Numbered from the stretch's first letter, positions 44,347-53,929 are shown. The stretch: DNA of 64,000 nucleotides from JAGREO01 sp020446285 (GCA_041398005.1 JAWKVP010000001.1:1-64000), one strand, 5' to 3'. Notes: generated by a model not told the origin, from the sequence alone. Program-made: numbers and translations.

Positions 44347-44784
44347 TCAGGCCCTGATGGCGAGGATCACCGCACCGGTGGCGATCAGGAACACGCCGAG
44401 CCAGTGCAGCGCGGCGAGCCGTTCTCCCAGAAAGAAAACGCCGAACAGTGCCACCAGAACCACGCTGAGCTTGTCGACCGGTGCCACCCGCGATGCGTCG
44501 CCGAGCTCGAGCGCCCTGAAATAACAAAGCCATGACGCGCCGGTGGCAAGGCCCGAGAGGAGGATGAAGAGCCCGCTTTTCGCCGGCACGGATGCGAGCG
44601 GCTGCCATTGTCCGGTCGCCGCGACGATACAGGCAAGCACCACGAGTATGACGATCGTGCGCAACAGCGTGGCAAAATCCGACCCGACACCGGCAATCCC
44701 GATCTTCGCGAAGATCGCCGTGAGCGCGGCGAAACACGCGGCCAGCAGCGCCCATACCTGCCAATGATCGAACAATCCCTGCAT
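44347..44784 (-). CDS. EamA family small membrane transporter
   Basis: Small hydrophobic protein of 145 aa with about 4-5 membrane segments and one EamA repeat (LCYFRALELGDASRVAPVDKLSVVLVALFGVFFLGERL). This is half the size of classical EamA/DMT exporters, so it probably works as a dimer. The substrate is unknown. The start at 44784 has a GAGGAGGAGG ribosome binding site. It lies 101 bp upstream of trxB on the same strand, and may be read with it. Confidence 0.83.
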   Translation of the reverse strand: MQGLFDHWQVWALLAACFAALTAIFAKIGIAGVGSDFATLLRTIVILVVLACIVAATGQWQPLASVPAKSGLFILLSGLATGASWLCYFRALELGDASRVAPVDKLSVVLVALFGVFFLGERLAALHWLGVFLIATGAVILAIRA

Positions 44785-44961
44785 CGGCCTCCTCCTCGTC
44801 CGGCCCGGTCATGAACGCGAGCCGCTCACCGGTCCGCATGGTCCGAAAGAACCGCCGCCATCCCGACTGTCGTCATCCCGTCGATGCGCTGCTATCCTGC
44901 AGGGAAAGCGGAGCCGGTGCAAAGGCTGCCGGATCCGACGGTCAGGGGAGAACAGGGCTGC

Positions 44962-45840
44962 ATGACGGCCGGAAGCGATCGCATCAAGCATGTCTTCATC
45001 TGGCCGGCCGTGCTGGTAATCCTGATCGTCACGCTGTTCCCGCTGGCCTATTCGCTGACCATCAGCTTCCAGCAGATGCGCCTCGTGCCGCCCTCGCCGC
45101 CGCGCTTCGTCGGTCTCGACAATTATGCGACCCTGCTGTCGCAGGCGCGGTTCTGGCAGGTCCTGTGGAACACGTCGATCATCGTGCTCGCCTCGGTGAC
45201 GCTGCAATATGTGCTCGGCTTCGCGCTGGCACTGGCACTGCACAGCAAGGTTCCGGCCGAACGCCTGTTCCGTGTGTCCTTTCTCTTCCCCATGCTCATG
45301 GCACCGGTCGCCGTGGCACTGATCTGGCGGATGCTGTTCCATTCCACCCTCGGGCCGATCAACCAGTTCTTCAGCGCCTTCGGTCTGGTCAATCTGCCGT
45401 TCGTCACCGATCCCGTCCTCGCCAGGATGTCGCTGGTACTGGTCGAGGTCTGGCAATGGACGCCGTTCGTGATCCTTCTCATGCTCGCCGGGCTGCAATC
45501 CCTGCCCCGCGACATCTACGAGGCGGCGGAACTCGAGGATGCGTCCGCCTGGACGCAGTTCCGGACCATCACCTTTCCGATGCTTCTGCCGCTGTCGGTC
45601 GCGGTCGTCTTCATCCGCATCATCGAGGGGTTCAAGATCGTCGATACCGTGTTCGTGCTCACCGGCGGCGGACCGGGAATCTCCACGGAAACCCTCACCC
45701 TGCATGCCTATCAGGAAGGATTGAAGAAATTCAATCTGGGCTACACATCCGCCCTTTCCTTCACCTTCCTCGTCATCGTCATCATCCTCGGCTCGCTCTA
45801 TCTGGCCCTGCTGCGGCCGAGCGTGCAGAAACGGAGCTGA
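44962..45840 (+). CDS. Sugar ABC transporter permease (MalF/UgpA type), isolated
   Basis: Inner-membrane permease of 292 aa with six membrane segments and the EAA-loop IYEAAELEDASAWTQFRTITFPMLLP that contacts the ATPase. The motif TVFVLTGGGPGISTETL is typical of carbohydrate-uptake (CUT1) permeases. GGGGAGAACAG precedes the ATG at 44962. The usual partners (binding protein, second permease, ATPase) are not next to it: MarC follows on the other strand and the EamA gene is divergent. It is therefore an orphan, perhaps left from a lost operon. Intact reading frame. Confidence 0.88.
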   Translation: MTAGSDRIKHVFIWPAVLVILIVTLFPLAYSLTISFQQMRLVPPSPPRFVGLDNYATLLSQARFWQVLWNTSIIVLASVTLQYVLGFALALALHSKVPAERLFRVSFLFPMLMAPVAVALIWRMLFHSTLGPINQFFSAFGLVNLPFVTDPVLARMSLVLVEVWQWTPFVILLMLAGLQSLPRDIYEAAELEDASAWTQFRTITFPMLLPLSVAVVFIRIIEGFKIVDTVFVLTGGGPGISTETLTLHAYQEGLKKFNLGYTSALSFTFLVIVIILGSLYLALLRPSVQKRS

Positions 45841-45871
45841 GTATCGCTTCGCACCGTCCGGCGGCCGGGCG

Positions 45872-46528
45872 TCAATGGCCGCCGGAAAGCTGAATGATGC
45901 CGAGCGCGTTCAGCCCCGTGGCGACGAGCTGGATGGCGACCGCCGTGAGCAGGATACCGAAAACAGCCTCGGATACGATCTGGACCGTCGGTCGCAGGCG
46001 CTTTGAAATCGTGTCCATGTTGCGGAACACGAGCAGGTCGAAACCGCCGACCAGGAGCACGACCAGAACCACCAGCAGGGCGCCGCCGATATTTTCCATG
46101 TTGCTCGAGGCGACGATCAGCACGCTGATTCCCACCGGATTGAGCAGATACGGAACGGCCAGCGGATACAGCGCCAGCTTCATCGGATCGGCCGGCGGAA
46201 CGCGGCCCTCGACCTCGCGCACGACCTCGTCCGTGGGCCCCGCCGCCATGCCCAGGGCGAGACGCAGGAGGACGAGGCCGCCGGCGATCTCCACCGCACC
46301 CGTCGAGATGTGGAACATGCGAAGCAGCAGCCAGCCGGTGGCAAACAGGATGAGTGCGGTCACGACGGCAACGATCACCATCCGCGTGCCCACCTCGCGC
46401 TGGACCGCCGGCTCCAGATCCTTCGTCTTCTCGATGAACGGCACGAGCGCGATCTTCGGCCCGAGACCGACCAGCATCAGCAGCAGCAGCTTTGCGAACA
46501 GGGCGAGATCGACCGAACTGAAATCCAA
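45872..46528 (-). CDS. MarC family integral membrane protein
   Basis: Polytopic membrane protein of 218 aa with six hydrophobic segments. Family signatures include VGLGPKIALVPFIEKT and PLAVPYLLNPVGISVLIVAS. The function of MarC proteins is unsettled (a claimed drug-resistance role was withdrawn). The start is a TTG at 46528 with AGGAG 7 nt upstream. It follows the TPP-enzyme gene on the same strand, 57 bp away, and is convergent with the orphan permease. Confidence 0.88.
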   Translation of the reverse strand: MDFSSVDLALFAKLLLLMLVGLGPKIALVPFIEKTKDLEPAVQREVGTRMVIVAVVTALILFATGWLLLRMFHISTGAVEIAGGLVLLRLALGMAAGPTDEVVREVEGRVPPADPMKLALYPLAVPYLLNPVGISVLIVASSNMENIGGALLVVLVVLLVGGFDLLVFRNMDTISKRLRPTVQIVSEAVFGILLTAVAIQLVATGLNALGIIQLSGGH

Positions 46529-46585
46529 GGGAAGGCTCCTTTCCTGCTGTTCAGTGTTCCGCGAATGCTCCCGCCACGCCCCGGA

Positions 46586-48256
46586 TCAGCCGCCCCTGCC
46601 CTTGCCCGCCGCATCGCGAATCTGGCTCAGGGTCATCTTCGGGGTGATGGCCTCCGGGTCGATCATCACCTCGATGATCGAGGGCTTGCCCGACGCCTGC
46701 GCCGCCTCGAAAGCCGGCGCGAACTCCTCCGTCCGCGTCACCCGTGCGCCGAAGCCGCCATAGGCTTCCGCCAGCCGCACAAAATCCGGATTCTTCAGAT
46801 CCGTGCCCGACACACGGCCGGGATATTCGCGCTCCTGATGCATGCGGATGGTGCCGTACATGCCGTTGTTGACGAGGATGGTGATGATCGGTGCATCATA
46901 CTGGCAGGCGGTGGCGAATTCCTGTCCGTGCATCATGAAACAGCCGTCACCGGCAAAGCAGACGACCATGCGCTCGGGAAATTTGATCTTCGCACCCACC
47001 GCCGCCGGCAGGCCGTAGCCCATCGAGCCCGAAGTCGGGCCGAGCTGCGTGCCGAAACCGCGATAGCGGTAGAAGCGGTTGGGCCATGTGCAGTAATTGC
47101 CCGCACCATTGGTGATGATGGCATCGCGCGGCAGATGCTCGTTGAGCCAGGCGATGATCTCGCCCATCTGCACCTCGCCCGGAATGGTCACCGGTGCCGT
47201 GAAACCGTCATAGGCCCGCCGCCCCTCGTCCAGCGTCGCCGCCCAGGGCCGCTTTGCCGGTGGTGCGAGCGAAGCCAGCGCCGCCGCCATGCCCGGCATG
47301 CTCGCATGAATGGCGAGTTCGCCCTGATAGACCCGGCCCAGCTCTTCCGCACCATTGTGGATGTGAATGAGCGTCTGCTCGGGCAGCGGCAGGCCGATGC
47401 GGGTGTAACCGTCGGTGGTCATCTCCGAAAGACGCGAGCCCATGACGATCAGCAGGTCGGCAACCTTCAGCCGCTCCAGCAATGCCGGATTGGCGCCGAT
47501 ACCGACATCGCCCATGTAGCAGCGATGGTCATTGTCGATCAGATGCGCGCGGCGGAAGCCCACCGCCGTCGGCATGTCGAATGCCTCGACGAACTTCCGC
47601 AAGTCCTCGCGCGCCCGCTCGTTCCAGCCGCCACCGCCCACCAGCAACAGCGGACGTTCCGCCTTCGCGATGGCCTCGCCCAGCCGTTCGAGATCACCCG
47701 GCGAGGGCCACGCCTCCACCGCCCGGTAGGGCCGCCCGTCCGGCACGTCCGCCATCTCCGCCAGCATGTCCTCGGGCAATGCCAGCGCCACCGGACCCGG
47801 CCGCCCCGATGTCGCAGTCATGAACGCACGATGCACGAATTCCGGAATCCGCGCCGGATCGTCGATCTCGGCGGTCCACTTGGTCACCTCGGAGAGAAAA
47901 CGCCGATAATCCAGCTCCTGAAATGCCTCGCGCTCGATCATGCCGCGCCCGACCTGGCCGATGAAAAGGATCATCGGCGTCGAATCCTGCATGGCGATAT
48001 GCAGCCCCGCCGTCGCATTGGTCGCCCCCGGCCCGCGCGTGACAAAGGCGACGCCCGGCCGCCCCGTCAGCTTGCCATAGGCTTCCGCCATCATCGCCAC
48101 GCCGCCTTCCTGCCTGCAGATGACGAATTTCAGCGCGTTTTCGCCGTGCATGGCATCGAGCGCGTGCAGATAGCTCTCGCCCGGAACGCCGAACGCCAGA
48201 TCCACGCCGTTGAGAAGCAGTTGATCGACCAGAATTCGCCCGCCACTGCGCAGCAT
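46586..48256 (-). CDS. Thiamine pyrophosphate-dependent enzyme, acetolactate synthase-like
   Basis: TPP enzyme of 556 aa with the three-domain layout of acetolactate synthase large subunits. The activating Glu is in CRQEGGVAMMAEAYGKLTG and the TPP/Mg motif runs from FAGDGCFMM to NNGMYG. Branched-chain amino-acid genes are not adjacent, so it may be a catabolic or sugar-acid-related decarboxylase/ligase. The ATG at 48256 is preferred to one two codons earlier because a GGGGGAG ribosome binding site ends six bases before it. Divergent from larA. Confidence 0.87.
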   Translation of the reverse strand: MLRSGGRILVDQLLLNGVDLAFGVPGESYLHALDAMHGENALKFVICRQEGGVAMMAEAYGKLTGRPGVAFVTRGPGATNATAGLHIAMQDSTPMILFIGQVGRGMIEREAFQELDYRRFLSEVTKWTAEIDDPARIPEFVHRAFMTATSGRPGPVALALPEDMLAEMADVPDGRPYRAVEAWPSPGDLERLGEAIAKAERPLLLVGGGGWNERAREDLRKFVEAFDMPTAVGFRRAHLIDNDHRCYMGDVGIGANPALLERLKVADLLIVMGSRLSEMTTDGYTRIGLPLPEQTLIHIHNGAEELGRVYQGELAIHASMPGMAAALASLAPPAKRPWAATLDEGRRAYDGFTAPVTIPGEVQMGEIIAWLNEHLPRDAIITNGAGNYCTWPNRFYRYRGFGTQLGPTSGSMGYGLPAAVGAKIKFPERMVVCFAGDGCFMMHGQEFATACQYDAPIITILVNNGMYGTIRMHQEREYPGRVSGTDLKNPDFVRLAEAYGGFGARVTRTEEFAPAFEAAQASGKPSIIEVMIDPEAITPKMTLSQIRDAAGKGRGG

Positions 48257-48446
48257 GACCATCTCCCCCGTTTCCTGTCCTTCCGCCCGGACGCCCCGAA
48301 AAGCCGGTGCGCCGGGACGAGGCCGACCACCGCCTCCGCCATGATGGCGAATCGTTCGGCTCGCGGATCCCCGAGCGCTCTATCGAACATGGATGGCGCT
48401 CGCAAGGGGATCGGGGCAGAATGTGCGGATATGCGGGAGGACCTTC

Positions 48447-49709
48447 ATGGCTGTCGAACTTCTCTATGGTCGCGGAACACTGGGGCTGGATGTGCCGGAA
48501 GGCGTGCGGCCGGTGGTGGTGAACAAGCACGAGATGCCCGTTCTGGCCGATCCGCGCGGCGCGATCGATGCCGCCATCGCACCGCTCGGCGATCTTGCAC
48601 GGGGCAGGAAATCCGCCTGCATCCTTATCTGCGACATCACCCGCCCGGTGCCCAATTCCCTTTTTCTACGGCCGCTCGTCGAAAAGCTGCGCGCAGCCGG
48701 CATGACGAAGGAAGACATCACCGTCCTCGTGGCCACGGGCCTGCATCGTCCCAACGAGGGCGAGGAACTGGCCGAACTGGTCGGCGATCCCTGGGTCTTC
48801 GACCACGCGACCGTCGCCAATCATTTCGCCGAACGTGACGAGGATCATGTCGACCTTGGCACGACTCCCGGCCGTGGCGTGCCAGTGAAGCTGGATCGAA
48901 GGCTGGTCGAGGCCGACATCCGCATCGCCACGGGCCTCGTGGAGCCGCACTTCATGGCCGGGTGGTCCGGCGGACGCAAGGTGATCGCTCCGGGAATCGC
49001 CCACAGACAGACGATCACGACCTTTCACAACAGCCGCTTCATGAGCGATCCGGCCGCGCGCAACTGCAATCTCGACGGCAATCCGCTGCATGAGGAGCAG
49101 CTCGCCATCGTGCGCATGCTCGGTGGCGCACTTGCCCTGAACACGGTGATCGACGACCGGCGGCGGCTCGCCTTCGTCAATTTCGGCGAGATCGTCAGCA
49201 CACATCTCGAAGCCGTCGCCTTCATCCGCCGTTTCGCCGAAGTGACACTGCCGAAACGCTACAAGGTCGTCGTCACCAGTTCCGCCGGCTATCCCCTCGA
49301 CAAGACCTATTACCAGACGGTCAAGGGCATGGTCGGCGCACTCGGCATCCTCGAGCCGGGCGGCGATCTGGTGATTGCATCCGAGTGCAGCGAGGGCATC
49401 GGCTCACCGCATTTCGCCGAAGCGCAAAGGCGCCTCGTGCAACTCGGCACCGATGGCTTCTGGTCGAGCATCGAGAACAAGCCGCTCGCCGATATCGACG
49501 AATGGCAGACGCAGATGCAGCTCAAGGCGATGAAGGCCGGACGGATCACACTCGTGAGCGACGGATTGGATGACGGTGCGAAGGCGATGACCGGCATCGA
49601 CCATGCCCCCTCGCTCGGCGAAGCCCTCGCCCGCGCGCTGCAAAGACACGCCGTCGAGGAAATCGCGATCGTCCCCGAAGGTCCCTATGTCGTTCCCGTC
49701 GCCGCATGA
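48447..49709 (+). CDS. LarA family nickel-pincer racemase/epimerase-like protein
   Basis: Protein of 420 aa in the lactate racemase (LarA, DUF2088) family, which uses a nickel-pincer nucleotide cofactor to racemise or epimerise alpha-hydroxyacids. Cofactor and catalytic residues are conserved: D63/R66 in CDITRP, H100 in GLHRP, H168 in EPHFMAG, K178 (the cofactor lysine) in GGRKVIAPG and H194 in TTFHN. GCGGGAGG precedes the ATG. LarB, LarC and LarE, needed to make the cofactor, are not in the window. The substrate may be a hydroxyacid other than lactate. Confidence 0.88.
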   Translation: MAVELLYGRGTLGLDVPEGVRPVVVNKHEMPVLADPRGAIDAAIAPLGDLARGRKSACILICDITRPVPNSLFLRPLVEKLRAAGMTKEDITVLVATGLHRPNEGEELAELVGDPWVFDHATVANHFAERDEDHVDLGTTPGRGVPVKLDRRLVEADIRIATGLVEPHFMAGWSGGRKVIAPGIAHRQTITTFHNSRFMSDPAARNCNLDGNPLHEEQLAIVRMLGGALALNTVIDDRRRLAFVNFGEIVSTHLEAVAFIRRFAEVTLPKRYKVVVTSSAGYPLDKTYYQTVKGMVGALGILEPGGDLVIASECSEGIGSPHFAEAQRRLVQLGTDGFWSSIENKPLADIDEWQTQMQLKAMKAGRITLVSDGLDDGAKAMTGIDHAPSLGEALARALQRHAVEEIAIVPEGPYVVPVAA

Positions 49710-49756
49710 CGGGTCGGCGTCATGCCGGCCGGCGGCCACCCACGGCGGGACCGCAA

Positions 49757-50512
49757 TCATGGCCCCGGATTCAGCAGCTCCTGATAGTCGGCCCAGGTCG
49801 GATTGGGCATGGCACGATAGGCGTCGCGCAGCGCCTGTGACCAGAGCTCCCGGATTTCCTTGAAATAGGTGTCTTCGGCATTGATCCGCCGGCGCATGGC
49901 GATGTCCAGGCTGTCGCGGCGATACACGAGGAGATCGACCGGCAGGCCCACCGTCAGGTTGCTGCGCAGCGTGCTGTCCATCGAGATCAGTGCCAGCTTC
50001 ACCCCGTCGCCGAGCGGGGTGTCGTGGTGCACCGCCCTGTCGAGGATGGGCTTGCCGTACTTGTGCTCGCCGATCTGCAGAAACGGTGTGTCGGTGGTGG
50101 TCTCGACGAAATTGCCGGCGGCATACACCTGGAAGAGCCGCATCCGGCGGCCGGCGATCTGCCCGCCCAGCATGATCGACACATCGAAGGACACCTTCTG
50201 CGCCGCAAGCGCCTCGCCGTCGCGGGCGAACACCTTGCGGATGGCCGAACCGACCAGTTCGGCCGCCTTGAACATGCTGGGAACGGAATAGAGCGTCTCG
50301 TCGTCGGGCTCGATACCTTCGCTCAGGATACTCATGACCGACTGGGAAATGGCGAGATTGCCCGCCGAAAGCGCGACGATCACCCGTTCGCCGGCATTCT
50401 CGAAGACATGCATCTTGGAGAAGGTCGATACATTGTCGACACCGGCATTGGTGCGGGTGTCGGCAAGCATCACGAGCCCATCGGCCAGATCGAGCCCGAT
50501 GCAGTATGTCAT
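49757..50512 (-). CDS. Anbu-type proteasome-related peptidase
   Basis: Ntn-hydrolase of 251 aa in the Anbu (ancestral beta subunit, BPH) group related to HslV and proteasomes. The N-terminus MTYCIGLDLADGLVMLADTRTNAG provides a Thr as predicted nucleophile after Met removal, and the core has VIVALSAGNLAISQSV, RRMRLFQVYAAGNF and HHDTPLGDGVKLALISMDSTL. It is the last gene of an ATP-grasp, alpha-E, transglutaminase, Anbu row on the same strand. In this cluster type the peptidase is thought to process peptide products or conjugates. No ATPase partner is present. Confidence 0.9.
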   Translation of the reverse strand: MTYCIGLDLADGLVMLADTRTNAGVDNVSTFSKMHVFENAGERVIVALSAGNLAISQSVMSILSEGIEPDDETLYSVPSMFKAAELVGSAIRKVFARDGEALAAQKVSFDVSIMLGGQIAGRRMRLFQVYAAGNFVETTTDTPFLQIGEHKYGKPILDRAVHHDTPLGDGVKLALISMDSTLRSNLTVGLPVDLLVYRRDSLDIAMRRRINAEDTYFKEIRELWSQALRDAYRAMPNPTWADYQELLNPGP

Positions 50513-50568
50513 GGAAGTGAACGTCCCTTTTCGTCTGGTTTCCGCGAACCCGAAGAGCCCGCGCCGCC

Positions 50569-51378
50569 TTATTGCTGGCTCTGTTCGGCCTCGACCCGGA
50601 CCTTGACCTCCAGGCTTTCCCGACCGGCACCGCCCCAGATGCCGCGAACCGGCGCCGCCGACCAGTAGTCGAGGCCCGTGGCGGTTCTCACATAGCACTC
50701 GCCCGGACAGACGCGGTTGGAGGGATCGAAGCCGACCCATCCAAGCCCCTCGATCCATGCCTCCGCCCAGGCGTGGCTCGCATCCTCATCGTCATCGCGG
50801 CCGGTGAACAGGTAGCCGCTGACATAGCGCGCGGGAATGCCGATGATGCGCGCGCAGGCGATGAACACATGGGCGTGGTCCTGACAGACGCCGCCGCCGA
50901 GTTCGAGCGCCCGGGCGGCGGTGGTCGCGACATCGGTGATACCGATACGATAGTCGATGCGATCGCGGACCTGCGACATGAGTTCATGCAGCCGGTCGAG
51001 CGGGGAGCCCTCGGGAATACCCCGTGCCAGTGCCGCAAGCGCCGGCGTGGGCGAGGTCTGCGCGGTGGTGCGCAGGAAGAAGGGGGGTGGCAGGGTTCCA
51101 TGGCTCGGCCCGACCACGCCGTGGGTATCCGTGGTCTCGACCTCGCCCTCGACGAAGATCGCGGTCCACCCCTTCGGCTCCTGAACATTGTGAACATGGA
51201 GGATGTTGTCGAAGCCGTCGGTGGTCGCAAGCAGCGGACGTCGCGTCTCGCCCTTGAGACGCCAGTTGATCACACGCAGGCCGGCGAACGGCCTCGGCGT
51301 CATCCGGACGATCTGCGTGGCATGGGAGATCGGCCCCTGATATCGATAGACGGTGCGATGGCGAATATGCAGATGCAT
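50569..51378 (-). CDS. Transglutaminase-like cysteine peptidase
   Basis: Protein of 269 aa with an N-terminal bacterial transglutaminase-like domain and a core with a complete Cys-His-Asp triad: C165 in GGGVCQDHAHVF, H202 in ASHAWAEAW and D218 in GFDPSNR. It lies 57 bp upstream of the Anbu gene and 11 bp after the alpha-E gene on the same strand. In such clusters it is predicted to cut or transfer isopeptide bonds. No signal peptide is seen. Confidence 0.9.
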   Translation of the reverse strand: MHLHIRHRTVYRYQGPISHATQIVRMTPRPFAGLRVINWRLKGETRRPLLATTDGFDNILHVHNVQEPKGWTAIFVEGEVETTDTHGVVGPSHGTLPPPFFLRTTAQTSPTPALAALARGIPEGSPLDRLHELMSQVRDRIDYRIGITDVATTAARALELGGGVCQDHAHVFIACARIIGIPARYVSGYLFTGRDDDEDASHAWAEAWIEGLGWVGFDPSNRVCPGECYVRTATGLDYWSAAPVRGIWGGAGRESLEVKVRVEAEQSQQ

Positions 51379-51389
51379 GACTGTCCTAA

Positions 51390-52328
51390 CTACCTCAGGT
51401 AGAATTTGGCAATCTCATCGCCCAATGTGATCGTCCGATCAATATGTTCCGTCAGAAATTCATGCAGGCCGCGCTTGAGGATCTCGTCGATGCGGCCATA
51501 GCGCAGCCCCGCATGCAGCACGCCGGCAAGCCTGTGACACTCGCCGCTGCGCCCGCCCTGCGCGTCCTGCAGCCGGTCGAGACTGATGGTGACCTGTTCG
51601 CTGCAGGCGCGCATCGAGCGCGGCATCTCCGAGCGCAGGATGAGCATCTCGGCAACGTTCCAAGGGCGGATCCGATCCTTGTAGAGCACATGGTAGGCGC
51701 GTCGGGCGGAGACCGCCCGCAGGATCGAGTTCCAGTGGTAGAAATCGACCACGCCGCCGACCCGCTCATAGCTCGGCAGCAGGATGTGATACTTGACATC
51801 GAGAATACGCGCCGTGTTGTCGCCGCGTTCGAGAAAGCAGCCGAGCCTGAGGAAATCGTAGGCCTGGCTTCTGAGCATGGTATTGTTGTAGGCGCCGTTG
51901 ATCAAAAGCGCGCGCATCTTGATCCGCTCGAGCGTAAGCCCCAGCCGGTCGCTTTCGAAATCCGCAGGAGACAGGTTGCGTTCCTCGAGATAGGCGCTGT
52001 TGATCGCGTCCCAGGCGTCGCTGCTGAGCGCGCTGCGCACCGCCCTCGCATTGGCGCGGGCGGAATCCAGCGACGCGAGAAGACTGGAGGGATTGTCGCG
52101 GTCGAAGGCCAGATAGCGGATGACGTTGCCGGCACTGGTCTCGTTGTATTTTTCCAGAAACGGCGTCTCGACACCGGCGGCGATGATCGCCGAGCGCCAC
52201 TCCCCTCCATCCCGCTGCTTGGGCAGCATGCTCATGTGCTGGGCGACTTCGATCAGCCGGGCGACATAGTCGATGCGCTCCACATAGCGCCCGACCCAGA
52301 AGAGATTGCTTGCGGTCCGGCTCAGCAT
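51390..52328 (-). CDS. Alpha-E domain protein (DUF403)
   Basis: All-helical protein of 312 aa. It begins LSRTASNLFWVGRYVERIDYVARLIEVAQHM and contains GCFLERGDNTARILDVKYH, both hallmark alpha-E blocks. Its function is not known; it always travels with circularly permuted ATP-grasp enzymes. The start codon overlaps the stop of the ATP-grasp gene (TAATG), so the two are translated together and probably form a complex. Confidence 0.9.
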   Translation of the reverse strand: MLSRTASNLFWVGRYVERIDYVARLIEVAQHMSMLPKQRDGGEWRSAIIAAGVETPFLEKYNETSAGNVIRYLAFDRDNPSSLLASLDSARANARAVRSALSSDAWDAINSAYLEERNLSPADFESDRLGLTLERIKMRALLINGAYNNTMLRSQAYDFLRLGCFLERGDNTARILDVKYHILLPSYERVGGVVDFYHWNSILRAVSARRAYHVLYKDRIRPWNVAEMLILRSEMPRSMRACSEQVTISLDRLQDAQGGRSGECHRLAGVLHAGLRYGRIDEILKRGLHEFLTEHIDRTITLGDEIAKFYLR

Positions 52329-53770
52329 TACCCGTTGGCCCCATTGCTGTTGCCGGAACCCGACAGCACCCAGGTATCCTTGGTTCCGCCGCCCTGCGAG
52401 CTGTTGACCACCAGCGAGCCCTCCTTGAGCGCGACCCGGGTGAGCCCGCCCGGCACGATCCGGATCTCCGACCCGGTGATGATGAAGGGTCTCAGATCCA
52501 CATGACGGGGTGCAATTCCGCGATTGACGAAGGCGGGACAGGTCGAGAGCGACAGGGTCGGCTGGGCGATGTAGCCCGAGGGATCCGCCTCCAGCTTGAG
52601 CCGGAACTGCTCGAGCTCCTCCTTGCTGGCATGCGGCCCGACCAGCATCCCGTAGCCGCCCGAACCGTGCACCGCCTTGACCACGAGCTCGTCCAGATGC
52701 TCGCGCACATAGGCGAGACTCTCGGCCTCGCTGCAGCGCCAGGTGGGCACGTTCTTGAGGAGGGGCGCCTCGCCGAGATAGAAGCGGACCATCTCCGGCA
52801 CATAGGTGTAGATGGCCTTGTCGTCGGCGATACCGGCGCCGACGGCATTGGCCAGCGTCACATTGCCCGCCTTGTAGGCGTGGAACAGTCCCGGCACGCC
52901 CAGCATCGATTCGGGGCGGAAAACCAGCGGATCGATAAAATCGTCGTCGATGCGCCGGTAGATCACATCCACCCGCTTGCGACCTTCGGTGGTACGCATG
53001 TAGACGACCAGATCCTCGACGATCAGATCGGCCGCCTCGACCAGTTCGATACCCATCTCGTCGGCGAGAAAGGTGTGCTCGAAATAGGCGCTGTTGTAGG
53101 CACCCGGCGTCATCAGCACGACCGTCGGATCGCCGTTGCAGTTGGGCGGGGCCACCGTGGAGAGCATCTCCAGCAGTTCCTCGCCATAATGCGAGACCGG
53201 CTCGATGGAATGCCGGGCAAACAGGTCGGGGAACAGGCGGGTCATCACCTCGCGGTTCTCGAGCATGTAGGAAACGCCCGAAGGCGTGCGGCAATTGTCC
53301 TCGAGAACGTAGAACTCGTCGGGGCCGACCCGCACCATGTCGATACCGGCGATGTGCGTATAGACGTCACCCGGAACGTCGACCTGCTCCATCTCGACAC
53401 AGAAACTGTCATTCTGCAGCACGAGACGCTCGGGAACCACGCCGGCGCGGATGATCTCGCGATCGTGATAGACATCCTTGATGAACGCGTTCAGGGCGCG
53501 GATGCGCTGTTCGAGCCCGCGCTCGAGAAAGCTCCATTCACTGGCATCGAGCACGCGCGGAACGATGTCGAAGGGGATGAGCCGTTCAGGATCACCGCCT
53601 TCGAAATAGACCGCGAAGGTGATGCCGATCCGCCGGAACAGCGCTTCGGCGTCGAGCCGCTTGGTTTCGAGAATGTCGTGCGACGTGTTCTCGAGCCAGG
53701 ACCTGATCGCCTCGTAGGCTGGCCGACACGAGCTGTCGACAGCCATTCCGTTCATTTCATCGAATGCCAA
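52328..53770 (-). CDS. Circularly permuted ATP-grasp protein (amidoligase-type)
   Basis: ATP-grasp enzyme of 480 aa (CP_ATPgrasp_2). It has the domain's DNCRTPSGVSYMLENR, LMTPGAYNSAYFEH, VVKAVHGSGGYGMLVGP and RPFIITGSEIRIVPGGLTRVAL segments, which bind ATP and Mg. It is predicted to join a carboxylate to an amine, making an unknown peptide. The start is a TTG at 53770 with GGAGGAG 7 nt before it. It leads the four-gene row with alpha-E, transglutaminase and Anbu. Confidence 0.9.
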   Translation of the reverse strand: MAFDEMNGMAVDSSCRPAYEAIRSWLENTSHDILETKRLDAEALFRRIGITFAVYFEGGDPERLIPFDIVPRVLDASEWSFLERGLEQRIRALNAFIKDVYHDREIIRAGVVPERLVLQNDSFCVEMEQVDVPGDVYTHIAGIDMVRVGPDEFYVLEDNCRTPSGVSYMLENREVMTRLFPDLFARHSIEPVSHYGEELLEMLSTVAPPNCNGDPTVVLMTPGAYNSAYFEHTFLADEMGIELVEAADLIVEDLVVYMRTTEGRKRVDVIYRRIDDDFIDPLVFRPESMLGVPGLFHAYKAGNVTLANAVGAGIADDKAIYTYVPEMVRFYLGEAPLLKNVPTWRCSEAESLAYVREHLDELVVKAVHGSGGYGMLVGPHASKEELEQFRLKLEADPSGYIAQPTLSLSTCPAFVNRGIAPRHVDLRPFIITGSEIRIVPGGLTRVALKEGSLVVNSSQGGGTKDTWVLSGSGNSNGANG

Positions 53771-53929
53771 CCGCAGGCTCCTCCTTGGCTGTTAACCAAA
53801 GTTAGGCCAAGAAATGCCCCGACTGTCAACGAGCCAGCATGAACACCGCCTCTTGCTCACGCGGGCCCGATGCCGGCCCGGGGCGCTGCGCCCGCCGGAT
53901 GACCGGCAGCGGACTTGCGGTCACGCCTT

